Source: CS4-C045 sp963844115 (GTDB lineage: Bacteria > Planctomycetota > Planctomycetia > Pirellulales > UBA7805). Taken from it: a stretch of DNA of 64,000 nucleotides. Below are positions 7,214-16,687 of this stretch, in pieces (position 1 is the stretch's first letter; the number at the start of each line of letters is the position of its first letter). The stretch lies in assembly GCA_963844115.1 (NCBI GenBank), contig CAWJNN010000064.1, positions 1 to 64,000 of the forward strand, in the 5' to 3' direction. The notes beneath the pieces were generated by a model. The model did no database searches, had not been told where the DNA came from, and was given only the letters and a program-made list of their open reading frames with translations. A program made the position numbers and the translations under genes.

Positions 7214-8247
7214 TCACAATGTACACATTTCAGCGTTGTTGAAATGTCTTCGGTAAAACTGCATGTATTGTACCTTGCGTTCCACGGCATCGACGACGGC
7301 ATCGGTGAAATCGACCTTGGTGAATTTCTGCGCACTGCCGAGACCACCTGGGCTGAAGACGTTGATCTCCATCAGCTTGTCGCCAGCGATATCAAGGCCG
7401 ACGAGAAACATGCCGTCTTCGACCAGGCGCGGTCGCACGACTTCGGCAAGGTGAAGCACCGTGTCGTTTATCCCCGCTCGACGAATGCGGCCGCCGGCGT
7501 GAATGTTGCTGCGGACGTCGTCGCCCGTGCGGACGCGGCGGAAGGCCGCGTATTGGCCGCGAAGCACCAGGGGTTCGCCATTGAGCAGAAAGAGGCGCGT
7601 ATCGCCTTCGGCGGCGGCAGGGAGATATTCTTGGGCAATAATGAAGCCGTCGCGACTGATCGAGCTAATAATCTGCTTCAGGTTATCGATGTCATCGCGG
7701 TGGACGATAAAAACGCCTTTGCCGCCATAGCCAAATAACGGCTTGAGTATGATCGTCTTCTCTTCTTTCAGCATCGCAACGATACGATCCGTGCTGCGCG
7801 TAATCAGCGTTCGGGGTCGAATTTCGCGCGGGTAGGTATTCAGATACAGTTTGTTAGCCGCCTTGGTCAGGCCGTCAGGATCGGACAGTACGATCACGCC
7901 ATGCCGCATGGCGATGCGCCCAAAGTGGATGCCGGCGTTTTGCGCCAGGGACGCTGTGCGGAAGGATTGTTGCGCAACAGAAGGACATCCATATCGTCGA
8001 TCGTGATCCATTGGCTAATCGCCTTGGGACTGTTCAAGGTGGCCAGAAATGTCTCGGCCGACGTGTATTTGCCCGGCGGTACTGTGCGGGCGTGGGCGAC
8101 TATGCGATCGTCCATATCACAAGTCAGGTTGCCGGCGGTGGTGATCCAAACTTCATGGCCGCGATGCGCCGCCTCGGCAGCGATGCGGTAGGTCGTCTGA
8201 CCCGATTCGGAGCTGTTTATCACGTTGACCAAAATGCCGAGTCGCAT
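7214..8247 (-). CDS. ATP-grasp ligase (RimK/GshB-like), paralogue 1, with one frameshift
   Basis: Third of three tandem paralogues in transcription order. The N-terminal part (from 8247) has MRLGILVNVINSSESGQTTY and DDMDVLLLRNNPS; one missing base near 7945 moves the rest into another frame, which continues with GRIAMRHGVIVLSDPDGLTK, then IRPRTLITR, ILKPLFGYGGKGVF (ATP-binding B strand and glycine loop), IIAQEYLPAA, GDTRLFLLNG and KLMEINVFSPGGLG, the metal-binding Glu/Asn of the ATP-grasp fold. It ends in MCTL, like its sisters. Repaired length is about 345 residues. It is the most diverged of the three (FGYGGKGV instead of QGSGGANV). Stop to start distance from paralogue 2 is ~76 bp, so probably one transcript. 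Substrate unknown. Confidence 0.8.
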
Positions 8248-8323
8248 GCCAGTCTTCAGGGTCGAGTGTTCGGTGTTGCGTGTTCAGGCATCAAGACGCG
8301 ACCGGGACGTCGAACTCGTAACG

Positions 8324-9367
8324 CTAGAGCGTACACATATCCACGTTGTCGAAATTTCGTCCGTAGTATTGCATGTAGTCAACTTTTCGTTCGATGGCTT
8401 CAATGACGGCGGCCGAAAAATTTGTTTTCTCAAATTGCTGGGCGCTGCCCAGGCCGCCGGGGCTGAAGACATTGATCTCCATCAGCTTGTCGCCGACGAT
8501 GTCCAGACCGACCAGGAACATGCCGTCCTGGACCAGCTTGGGGCGCACGATCTCCGCGATGTGCAGGATCGTGGCATCAACCTCCGCTGCCGCTTTCGTG
8601 CCGCCGGCGTGGATGTTGCTGCGCATGTCGCCACCACTGCGCACGCGACGAAACGCGGCATACTTTCTGCCGATTCGCAACGGACGTCCGTTCATGACAA
8701 ACAATCGCATATCGCCCTGCTCGGCCGCGGGAAGGTATTCCTGTGCGATGACATACCCATCGCGGCTGACCGCGTCGATCATTTGATTGAGATTGGGAAT
8801 GTCGGTTTCGCGGACCAAAAAGACGTTCGCGCCGCCGGAACCCTGCAACGGCTTGATCACGATGGTTCCTTCTTCCTGCGCAAACGCTTTGATCTCTTCG
8901 CGATCGCGTGTGATCAGCGTACGAGGCCGCACATCTTCAGGAAAAAGCTGGAAGTACATTTTGCTGGAGGCCTTGGCCAGCCCGTTCGGGTCGCTCAGCA
9001 CGATCACACCGCGGCGCATCGCCAGGCGAGCGAACTCGGCCGCCACGGTGGAAGCCCAGGGACGCCCGAGATAGTCGTCGGAAGGTACGTTGCGCAGCAT
9101 CAGCACGTCCAGTTCGTCCACTGTGATGCGACGACGGACTGCCGCCTTGCCTTGCAGGTCGGCCGTATAACTCTCGGAACTCCCGTACCGCGGTTTGGGT
9201 ACGGACGTGGCCCGGGCGCGAATCATATCATCAGGATCATAGGCCATGTCCCCCACGCCCATAACCCATACCTCATGTCCGCGGTTCAGAGCGGCCTGCC
9301 CTAAACGGCTGGTCGTAAACTTACCCTCTTCCGTTTTGACATCGTTGACGATGAATCCGATTCGCAT
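8324..9367 (-). CDS. ATP-grasp ligase (RimK/GshB-like), paralogue 2
   Basis: 347 residues, intact. Order of motifs: N-terminal Rossmann-like domain (MRIGFIVNDVKTEEGKFTT, LDVLMLRNVPSDD), central SDPNGLAKASSKMYFQ, RPRTLITRDREEIKAF, then IVIKPLQGSGGANVFLV (phosphate-binding loop), VIAQEYLPAAEQGDMRLFV and LMEINVFSPGGLG (Mg2+ ligands). Layout matches bacterial glutathione-synthetase-like ATP-grasp enzymes, which join a carboxylate to an amine through an acyl phosphate. The last residues are NVDMCTL. It lies 69 bp after paralogue 3. RefSeq-style naming would be 'glutathione synthase', but no glutamate-cysteine ligase gene is nearby, so glutathione is not a safe product call. Confidence 0.88.
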   Translation of the reverse strand: MRIGFIVNDVKTEEGKFTTSRLGQAALNRGHEVWVMGVGDMAYDPDDMIRARATSVPKPRYGSSESYTADLQGKAAVRRRITVDELDVLMLRNVPSDDYLGRPWASTVAAEFARLAMRRGVIVLSDPNGLAKASSKMYFQLFPEDVRPRTLITRDREEIKAFAQEEGTIVIKPLQGSGGANVFLVRETDIPNLNQMIDAVSRDGYVIAQEYLPAAEQGDMRLFVMNGRPLRIGRKYAAFRRVRSGGDMRSNIHAGGTKAAAEVDATILHIAEIVRPKLVQDGMFLVGLDIVGDKLMEINVFSPGGLGSAQQFEKTNFSAAVIEAIERKVDYMQYYGRNFDNVDMCTL

Positions 9368-9436
9368 ATTATCGTGTCCTGAACTCTGAACCGTGAGAAC
9401 TCTGAACTTTGACTTTTGAACGCCGAACTCTGGCCA

Positions 9437-10486
9437 CTACAACGTACACAAATCCACGTTGTCAAAATTGCGGCCGTAATATTTCATGTAATTCACTTTT
9501 CGTTCGAGCGCATGAATGACATATCTATTGAAATTTATCTTGGTAAACCGTTGAGCGCTTCCCAGTCCGCCTGGACTGAAGACGTTGATTTCCATCAGCT
9601 TGTCGCCCACGATGTCCAGACCGACCAGGAACATACCATCCTGAACCAGCTTGGGGCGGACAATTTCTGCGATGCGTAGCGCAACGTCGTCCACCTTCGC
9701 TTCGGCCAGCTTGCCGCCGGCGTGGATATTGCTGCGCATGTCTCCACCGGTGCGCACTCGTCGGAACGCGGCGTACTTGCCTTTCACTTGAAGTGGCCGG
9801 CCGTTCATAACGAACAAGCGCATGTCCCCCTCCGCAGCCGCCGGCAGATATTGCTGAGCGATCACAAAACCATCCCGGCTGACGGCGTCAATCATCTGGT
9901 TGATGTTGGGTAGATCGTCCGGGCGAACAAGAAAAACGCTTGCTCCGCCGGAGCCTTGCAAGGGTTTCAGAACGACATTGCCCCCTTCTTGCTGAGCGAA
10001 GGCCTTGATCTCGTCGTTGTCGCGTGTGATCAGCGTACGGGGCCGCACCTCTTCAGGAAACAATTGGAAGTACATTTTGCTGGAAGCCTTGGCCAGGCCG
10101 TTCGGATCGTTGACCACGATGACACCATGCCGCATGGCAATGCGGCCAAACTCGGCTGCAGCCGTCGTGGCCCAGGGGCGTTTGAGGACGTCGTCCGACG
10201 GTACGTTGCGCAGCATTAGCACATCCAGGTCATCCACGGTGACCCGCTGGCGAACTGCGTTCTTTCCCTGCAGTTCCGTCACGTAAGATTCCGAAGTCTT
10301 GAATCGCTTGTCCTTCCGAGCAGAACGCGCCCGAGCGCGAATCAATTCGTCTGGATCATAGGCCAGATCGCCAACTCCAATTACCCAGGCATCGAGACCG
10401 CGCTGGTGAGCCTCGTGGGCCAATCGCATTGTGGTGAAGCCGGCTTCCTCCGTCATCACGTCGTTAACCAGAAATCCAATTTTCAT
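9437..10486 (-). CDS. ATP-grasp ligase (RimK/GshB-like), paralogue 3
   Basis: 349 residues, intact, the first ligase of the series and very similar to paralogue 2: MKIGFLVNDVMTEEAGFTTM, DDLDVLMLRNVPSDDVL, NDPNGLAKASSKMYFQLFP, VVLKPLQGSGGASVFLV, KLMEINVFSPGGLGSAQ, ending NVDLCTL. Its ATG overlaps the stop of the DUF1704 gene by four bases (ATGA), a strong sign that peptidase and ligase are made together. No membrane segment. By family it should form a peptide or amide bond using ATP and Mg2+. The three paralogues may accept different amino acids or work as a heteromer. Confidence 0.88.
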   Translation of the reverse strand: MKIGFLVNDVMTEEAGFTTMRLAHEAHQRGLDAWVIGVGDLAYDPDELIRARARSARKDKRFKTSESYVTELQGKNAVRQRVTVDDLDVLMLRNVPSDDVLKRPWATTAAAEFGRIAMRHGVIVVNDPNGLAKASSKMYFQLFPEEVRPRTLITRDNDEIKAFAQQEGGNVVLKPLQGSGGASVFLVRPDDLPNINQMIDAVSRDGFVIAQQYLPAAAEGDMRLFVMNGRPLQVKGKYAAFRRVRTGGDMRSNIHAGGKLAEAKVDDVALRIAEIVRPKLVQDGMFLVGLDIVGDKLMEINVFSPGGLGSAQRFTKINFNRYVIHALERKVNYMKYYGRNFDNVDLCTL

Positions 10487-12408
10487 GAGTTGCTTTCTTT
10501 CAAGAGATCCAGAACACTTGCACCTTGCCGCAAACGTTCAAGGCGCTGCAAGGCATCAGGGTCATCCATGTACCGCGGCCTGAGTGGCGGCTTATGGAGT
10601 ACCTTGCGGAATTGCAATTCGCGGACCAGTGGAATGTGTTCCGCAGCCATTTTCCCGAGGAAAAGTGGTTCGAGCGATCCGCCCTTGGCCAGATACTCCA
10701 ACATGCGTTGCAGGCCGCGCAAATAGACGGCGTCCTTGGTAAGCCCGCCCCCACGGTAGACGCGCATGGTAATCATGTAGGCAGCGCGCTGAGCAAAATC
10801 GAACTCGCGATCCAACGTGCGATACGTGTCGACGAAGGTGGCACCGTCGCTTACCATGTGCGCGGCAATCACGCGCGCCGCCAACTGCCGAATTCGCGGC
10901 CGGTTTAATCCGCCCACCAGATACTCCGCTAACACGGCAAGGCCTTCCTGTAGCTCGTCATAGCCGGCCAGGCCGGAGTACAACTGCCGAAACGGCTGAG
11001 CCCGGCCGTTGAAATACGTCAGCAAGTGGGTGCCGACTTCGTGTTGCAGGAGAGCGTTTACCCGCGATGCGGGAAGCGTCGCGCTGTCGTTGATCAACAG
11101 CCGCCCGCGGGATACCATCAGGCCGGCTCCCTTTGAATTCACGCTGACCTTCGCGGTGAAGCCGTCATGCTGTTTTCGATAATAGGCAAATTCGGCTTCA
11201 GCCTGTTTGGCAAATTCTTCCGGAGTGACGGATTTCCCTTTCGCATCCTCACGACTGCGTGATGAAGTTTCATTCAAAATACGCTTCGCCAAATCGATCA
11301 GGTTGTCCGATATTCGACCGTACAGCTGCAAACTTCCGTGCAGGAAGCTTGGCGTGTTACGATCCCGCAGCATGGTGATTTTGCGGTCCAGTTCCTCTTG
11401 TTTTTGTTGAAACAGATGATGTAGCGCCGGATCTTCCACACGTTCGATAGGAATCTTGTACAACTGCCGCTTGAGAACGGCCGGGTCCATCGGTATCGGG
11501 AGATAATGAAAGTCTGGTTCCCGTTCGAAATTCGACGCTTGGAAATCGCGCCATGCCGCATTGGAGTTAACGGGGGTGATCTGCAGCAGAAAGTCGAACG
11601 TGTTACTAACCGCCGCCAACTGTTCGTCAATTTCCCAGACGGCCTTGACGACAGCGCGGCGGCCCAGCGCATGGTAATGCGGCGGACTGTGTGTCGTCTG
11701 GCCGTCGACAAACTCGAAGATGCCGCGACGCAGTGCCAGGCCAAATCGGCGCCGCATGGTTCTGAGCAACATCGGATAGTCATGCCCCGTCTTGGGATCG
11801 CGATAGACCGGTGGAACGGAAATACCCACGGTCGAACAATTCAATTCACGCGCCCGTTCGCGACTGAGCAGGGGCGGCAAATCCGGCGGTGCGACTTTTG
11901 CCTCGCGCTGGATGTCGACGGCCACCGACTGTTTCATGACTTTGATCTTTTTGAGACCGCTGCTGAGTACTTCCACGGTTCGCGACAATGCAACGCTTTT
12001 TGGCGCACAAATCGCAAAACGTGGCGAAACCTCCGGCGCGCGTGGGTCATTCGATTTGCCACCGTCCGGAGCGGACCAGATCTCAACGATCAGGAAAGCA
12101 CCGAACTCGCGGCCGAGAGCTTCTACCATCCGATCGATCAACCGCGTGAGATCCTCGCGTAAGTTTCGGTCACCGGGGGCTATCAGATAAGACGCCTCGC
12201 TTTTGACCAGATCTCGGGTACCGGAGTCATCCATGTCGGGAGGATCACGATAAACACAAAGGAACGGCAACTGCCGATCGATATGCAACCGACCACCGCC
12301 CGGCAACGTGCGGCGCACGCGCTGATTGGCGGCCAGGCGGGTGCAGATGATGTTGATTAACGTGTCGCTGATCGTCTTGGGTTTCTGCTTTCGCTTAGCC
12401 AACAGCAC
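10483..12408 (-). CDS. DUF1704 / QEGLA-motif metallopeptidase, copy 1
   Basis: 641 residues from a GTG at 12408. HEVGTH at residues 456-461 and, ~40 residues later, LQEGLAVLAEYLVGG form the zinc site (two His of the HExxxH type plus a downstream Glu) of the DUF1704 family, often labelled 'flavohemoglobin expression-modulating QEGLA motif protein'. Human MATCAP (KIAA0895L), a tubulin tyrosine carboxypeptidase, belongs to the same family, so a carboxypeptidase role is plausible; the bacterial substrate is not known. The N-terminal ~330 residues contain a conserved LPGGGRLHIDRQLPFLCVY motif. It overlaps the amidohydrolase gene by 14 nt upstream and the first ligase by 4 nt downstream. No signal peptide. 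A homologue of nearly equal length is at 38.2-40.2 kb. Confidence 0.88.
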   Translation of the reverse strand: MLLAKRKQKPKTISDTLINIICTRLAANQRVRRTLPGGGRLHIDRQLPFLCVYRDPPDMDDSGTRDLVKSEASYLIAPGDRNLREDLTRLIDRMVEALGREFGAFLIVEIWSAPDGGKSNDPRAPEVSPRFAICAPKSVALSRTVEVLSSGLKKIKVMKQSVAVDIQREAKVAPPDLPPLLSRERARELNCSTVGISVPPVYRDPKTGHDYPMLLRTMRRRFGLALRRGIFEFVDGQTTHSPPHYHALGRRAVVKAVWEIDEQLAAVSNTFDFLLQITPVNSNAAWRDFQASNFEREPDFHYLPIPMDPAVLKRQLYKIPIERVEDPALHHLFQQKQEELDRKITMLRDRNTPSFLHGSLQLYGRISDNLIDLAKRILNETSSRSREDAKGKSVTPEEFAKQAEAEFAYYRKQHDGFTAKVSVNSKGAGLMVSRGRLLINDSATLPASRVNALLQHEVGTHLLTYFNGRAQPFRQLYSGLAGYDELQEGLAVLAEYLVGGLNRPRIRQLAARVIAAHMVSDGATFVDTYRTLDREFDFAQRAAYMITMRVYRGGGLTKDAVYLRGLQRMLEYLAKGGSLEPLFLGKMAAEHIPLVRELQFRKVLHKPPLRPRYMDDPDALQRLERLRQGASVLDLLKESNS

Positions 12409-13180
12409 CTATTTCCTCCGCGACTCCGTCCGCCGCCTTTTGGAGAGCCTGACTGATCGCGAACAGCTGATCTTGATCTGGGTGTCCGCTCCATTCATCC
12501 ATAAAGACCTTCTTGAATTCAATAGCGATCGCGCAGACGTTGTTGGGAAACGCCTGATGGATCCACGTCGGAAAATGTCCGCCAAAAAATTTGACGTTTT
12601 CACGGACGTCCAGGTGGCGTCCCTGATAATCATAGTTTCCTAGTTCCCGGATAAATCGATCAACGACCGGCGCCCAGCGCCGGCGATCCATGCTGCCGGT
12701 GCCTATATTGACTTCGGGGTTTCCGTCGGCATCGGCTGCCGGCCCTTCGGGCCCGCCACGCCGGTGGTTGTAGCTGTGAACATCAAAGACGACAACCCGA
12801 TTGTAGCGTTCAACCAGCCGTGTCAGCAGCGCGTGGACATGATAATAGAAGGTATCCCAGGCGATCAGCGACCGTTCGGCAGCATCTTCCGCCAGCGGTT
12901 CCTTCCAAACTTGTAGTCCCCACGCGTCGTCTGGAGTACGGTAAACGGCGTTGTCACGCGGCCGATTCAGATCGACTTCGAACCGGGACCGCAAACCGAC
13001 AATCCGAGTCGGTGCGATGGATGTCCACATGCCCGTAAAGGGATCCTCCTCACGCAGTCGATCGCTTTCCTCAATGGCAAGCAGGTCGATTAACTCGTCA
13101 CGCACCGCATGGCCATCGTGGACCGCCGCTGCCACCAACGGTCCGTCTCCCACCTGTAACTGCCAGATTGGCTGATCCAT
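12395..13180 (-). CDS. N-formylglutamate amidohydrolase family protein
   Basis: 261 residues. VAAAVHDGHAVRDEL near the N-terminus, VDLNRPRDNAVY, VVVFDVHSYNHRRGG and FGGHFPTWIHQ follow the order of the HutG-type/N-formylglutamate amidohydrolase fold, whose His/Glu residues bind one zinc (HxxH of HDGH, the H of DVHS). The family cleaves N-formyl- or related N-acyl-glutamate. No histidine-degradation genes are present, and the gene is coupled by a 14-nt overlap to the DUF1704 peptidase, so a role in trimming or recycling the product of the ligases is more likely than in histidine use. It starts 28 bp after the end of pyruvate carboxylase on the same strand, so the two may share a transcript. Confidence 0.85.
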   Translation of the reverse strand: MDQPIWQLQVGDGPLVAAAVHDGHAVRDELIDLLAIEESDRLREEDPFTGMWTSIAPTRIVGLRSRFEVDLNRPRDNAVYRTPDDAWGLQVWKEPLAEDAAERSLIAWDTFYYHVHALLTRLVERYNRVVVFDVHSYNHRRGGPEGPAADADGNPEVNIGTGSMDRRRWAPVVDRFIRELGNYDYQGRHLDVRENVKFFGGHFPTWIHQAFPNNVCAIAIEFKKVFMDEWSGHPDQDQLFAISQALQKAADGVAEEIGAVG

Positions 13181-13208
13181 AGTTCGTTTATTAGCTCCTT
13201 ACCGCAAC

Positions 13209-16200
13209 CTATTCAATCACCAGCAACAGATCGCCCGTTTCGACCTGCGAACCCGGGGCAACGAGGACCCTGCTGACGCGGCCGTCTTTTTCGGCGACGA
13301 TGGTGGTTTGCATTTTCATCGCTTCCAGCATCAACAACTTTTGGTCTTTGGCCACCTTGTCGCCCTCACGGACGTTCAACATAACGACCATCCCGGGCAT
13401 GTGAGCGGCGACCTGACTCGGGTCCGTTGGGTCGGCTTTTTCGTGAATCGCGGAAATCTGTTCGAGGGAATGATCGACGACCGTCACGTCACGTGGTTGG
13501 CCATTTAGCTCGAAAAAGACCGTGCGGCGACCGTCCTGTGGCTCGCTGATTGCCGTCATTTTAATAATCAAAGTCTTGCCCGGCTCGATCTCCACCTCGA
13601 TTTCTTCGCCCGTTTTCGTACCATCGAAAAAGACCGGCGTCGGCAAAACGCTGGTGTCGCCGAAAAGTCGTTGGTGAGCGGCAAATTCGCGATAGACTTC
13701 TGGATACAACACGTACGACACAACATCGCGCCGCTGCGGCTTGCGCCCCAGGTCACGTTTTAGTTCTGCGGATGTCTGGTCGAAATCGGCAGGCGGAAGG
13801 GTTTCTCCCGGCCGTCCGCGCTGCGGCTTGTGGTCGCCGAGGATTCGTTTGCTGACGTCTGCCGGGAATCCACCCATCGGTTGACCCATGCTTCCATCCA
13901 GCAAGTCGATCACGGACTGCGGGAATGCCAGGATGCGATCGGCAGCCATCACGTCGCGAGTTGTCAGATCGTTGGTGACCAAAAACAATGCCATGTCCCC
14001 GACGGCTTTCGAAGTGGGCGTGACTTTGACGATGTCGCCAAGCAATTGATTTACTTCCGCGTAAGCGCGGCAAATATCCGGCCAACGCTCGCTTAGACCC
14101 AAAGCCCGCGCCTGCTCGAACAGGTTCGTGTATTGACCTCCCGGCATTTCGTGACGATAAAGATCGGCGCCGGCGGCCAATACAGGACTTTCGAACGGCA
14201 CGTAAAACTCACGAACCGCGCGCCAGTATCCGGCGATCGCATCGAGCGACTCGGCGGCGAGGTGGGTGTCACGTTCGGTAAAACGGAGGGCTTCGACCAG
14301 CGTATTGAGATTGGGTTGGGACGTGCCGCCGGACATCGGCGCCATTGCGGCGTCGGCAATGTCGAGTCCCATGTCGGCAGCCTTCACGACGGATGCGGCT
14401 TGTACACCGGCAGTGTCATGCGTATGGAAGTGGATCGGAATGCCGATTTCCTGCTTCAGCGTTTTCACCAGGAGTTCAGCCGCATGCGGCTTGCACAGGC
14501 CGGCCATGTCCTTAATCGCCAGAATGTGAGCGCCCATCTTTTCCAGTTCGCGGGCCAGAGCGACATAGTATTTCAAATCATACTTTGGTCGGTTGGCGTC
14601 GAGGATGTCGCCGGTGTAGCAGATCGCAGCTTCGCAGATCGCGCCGCTTTTCAACACGGCTTCCATGGCGACGCGCATGCCGGCCGTATTGTTCAACGCG
14701 TCGAAGATGCGAAAGACGTCAATTCCAGCGTCGGCTGCTTCCTTGACAAACTCCTGCACCACGTTGTCGGGGTAGTTGGTATATCCGACCGCATTGGACG
14801 AACGCAGCAGCATTTGAAACAGAATGTTCGGAATCCGCTCGCGCAGTTCGGTCAGACGCTGCCAGGGACATTCTTTCAAAAACCTCAGGGACGTATCAAA
14901 CGTCGCTCCGCCCCACATTTCCAGCGAAAACAGGTCGGGACACAACTGGGCATACGTGCTGGCGATATTGAGCAAGTCGTATGTACGGAAGCGCGTGGCG
15001 AACAGCGATTGGTGGGCATCGCGGAACGTTGTGTCGGTGATCAGAAGCCGCTTCTCTTCGCGGAGACCGGCGGCAAACTTTTCGGGTCCCAAATCCAACA
15101 GGCGCCGTCGCATGCCGTCAGAGAGGGTAAAAGTCGCAGTTTCACACCGAGGAACCGGGGCAGGCGCGCGGCGTGTCGCCGCGGGACGATCCTTGACCAG
15201 CGGGTTACCGTTAACGACAGTTTCTGCGATGTAAGTCAGCAACTTTGTCGCGCGGTCGCGGAGTTCGGGAAACTCGAATAACGAGGGTGTCTCGTCGATG
15301 AAACTCGTCGTGAAACCGCCGGCCACAAACGTCGGATGCATCATCAGTTTGATGAGAAACGGAATGTTCGTCTTCACGCCGCGGACGCGGAACTCTTGCA
15401 AACTACGCTCCATGCGCCGCGTGCAATCGACGAATTGACGACCCCACGCGGTGACTTTAACCAGCAGCGAATCGTAAAACGGCGTCACCACCGCACCCGA
15501 AAACGCCGAGCCCGCGTCGAGTCGAATTCCCATGCCGCTGGCGGATCGGTAATGCGAGATCCGGCCGTGGTCCGGCACGAATCGGTTGGCTGGATCTTCC
15601 GTCGTTACGCGGCATTGCAGGGCGAATCCATTGGTCCGCACGTCGGTTTGTGACGTCAGTCCAATCTCCGGATCGTCCAACGCGGCGCCTTGCGCAATGA
15701 GAATCTGGGACTTCACAAGATCGATGCCGGTGACTTCTTCGGTCACGGTGTGTTCGACTTGAATCCGCGGATTCACTTCGATGAAGTAAAATTCGTTGCC
15801 TTCCACGTCGACCAGGAACTCGACTGTGCCGGCGTTGTCGTAGCGGACTGCCCGCCCGATCGACAAGGCCGCTTCGCAAATCTTCCCGCGCAGCGAGGGA
15901 TCCAATGCAGGCGCCGGTGCGATCTCGACCACTTTCTGGTGCCGTCGCTGCAACGAGCAGTCACGTTCGAACAAATGGACCAGGTTGCCATGCTTGTCGC
16001 CCAGCAATTGGACTTCGATGTGCCGCGCACGGCGAATGAATTTTTCCAGGAAGACTTCGGAACTGCCAAATGCCGTTTGCGATTCGCGCTGGGCCGCGTC
16101 AAACGACTCGATGAAGTCAGCGGCCGCGTGCACGACTCGCATCCCGCGTCCGCCACCCCCATGAGCGGCTTTAAGAATCACGGGATAGCCCAGGGCATCG

Positions 16201-16652
16201 GCCGCCTTCTGTCCCTCGGCGACGTTTCGAATGGCCTGTGAGCTGCCGGCCAGGACGGGAACTCCGGCCTGCTCGGCGATCTTTCTGGCAGCCACCTTAT
16301 CGCCTAGTTGCTGAAGCAGCTCCGGGCGCGGGCCCACAAAAATAATCCCGGCTTTTTCGCAGGCGTGTGCAAAGTCCGCGTTCTCCGAAAGAAATCCGTA
16401 ACCCGGATGGATCGCATCAATCTGCTGCTGTAACGCCAGCGCGATGATCTGTTCGAAATTCAAGTAAGATTTGAGAGGCTCGCCCGGTTTGCCAATCTCG
16501 TAGGCTTCGTCCGCCTTGAAGCGGTGCAGCGCATAGCGGTCCTCGTGAGAATAGATCCCGACCGTACGAATTCCCAATTCGTGCGTGGTACGAAAAACAC
16601 GAATGGCAATTTCACTACGATTCGCGGCCAAAAGTCGCTTAATCATGCCCAT
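13209..16652 (-). CDS. pyc: Pyruvate carboxylase
   Basis: About 1147 residues from the ATG at 16652 (SD-like AGGA eight bases upstream; a longer frame adds 17 residues). Domain order is the full one-chain form: biotin carboxylase (MIKRLLAANRSEIAIRVFR, then GGGGRGMRVV ATP loop, EVNPRIQVEHTVTEE), carboxyltransferase TIM barrel (TTFRDAHQSLFATR, MWGGATFDTSLRFL, IHFHTHDTAG), and a C-terminal biotinyl domain with EAMKMQT carrying the biotin lysine. It makes oxaloacetate from pyruvate and bicarbonate. It heads the co-directional run toward the amidohydrolase, DUF1704 and ligases; whether it belongs to the same function or merely the same transcript is open. Confidence 0.95.
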   Translation of the reverse strand: MGMIKRLLAANRSEIAIRVFRTTHELGIRTVGIYSHEDRYALHRFKADEAYEIGKPGEPLKSYLNFEQIIALALQQQIDAIHPGYGFLSENADFAHACEKAGIIFVGPRPELLQQLGDKVAARKIAEQAGVPVLAGSSQAIRNVAEGQKAADALGYPVILKAAHGGGGRGMRVVHAAADFIESFDAAQRESQTAFGSSEVFLEKFIRRARHIEVQLLGDKHGNLVHLFERDCSLQRRHQKVVEIAPAPALDPSLRGKICEAALSIGRAVRYDNAGTVEFLVDVEGNEFYFIEVNPRIQVEHTVTEEVTGIDLVKSQILIAQGAALDDPEIGLTSQTDVRTNGFALQCRVTTEDPANRFVPDHGRISHYRSASGMGIRLDAGSAFSGAVVTPFYDSLLVKVTAWGRQFVDCTRRMERSLQEFRVRGVKTNIPFLIKLMMHPTFVAGGFTTSFIDETPSLFEFPELRDRATKLLTYIAETVVNGNPLVKDRPAATRRAPAPVPRCETATFTLSDGMRRRLLDLGPEKFAAGLREEKRLLITDTTFRDAHQSLFATRFRTYDLLNIASTYAQLCPDLFSLEMWGGATFDTSLRFLKECPWQRLTELRERIPNILFQMLLRSSNAVGYTNYPDNVVQEFVKEAADAGIDVFRIFDALNNTAGMRVAMEAVLKSGAICEAAICYTGDILDANRPKYDLKYYVALARELEKMGAHILAIKDMAGLCKPHAAELLVKTLKQEIGIPIHFHTHDTAGVQAASVVKAADMGLDIADAAMAPMSGGTSQPNLNTLVEALRFTERDTHLAAESLDAIAGYWRAVREFYVPFESPVLAAGADLYRHEMPGGQYTNLFEQARALGLSERWPDICRAYAEVNQLLGDIVKVTPTSKAVGDMALFLVTNDLTTRDVMAADRILAFPQSVIDLLDGSMGQPMGGFPADVSKRILGDHKPQRGRPGETLPPADFDQTSAELKRDLGRKPQRRDVVSYVLYPEVYREFAAHQRLFGDTSVLPTPVFFDGTKTGEEIEVEIEPGKTLIIKMTAISEPQDGRRTVFFELNGQPRDVTVVDHSLEQISAIHEKADPTDPSQVAAHMPGMVVMLNVREGDKVAKDQKLLMLEAMKMQTTIVAEKDGRVSRVLVAPGSQVETGDLLLVIE

Positions 16653-16687
16653 GTTGGATAATCCTACGTTCTGTCTCTCAATTGGAA

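Noticed and set aside
7214..10486. Glutathione synthetase operon
   Set aside because: The ATP-grasp fold fits, but no glutamate-cysteine ligase is nearby, three paralogues are present, and they are coupled to a DUF1704 peptidase; product left open.
12395..13180. Histidine utilisation gene hutG
   Set aside because: No other hut genes present and the gene is translationally coupled to DUF1704.
14133..15281. Plus-strand 382-residue frame
   Set aside because: Lies entirely antisense to the conserved carboxyltransferase part of pyruvate carboxylase.
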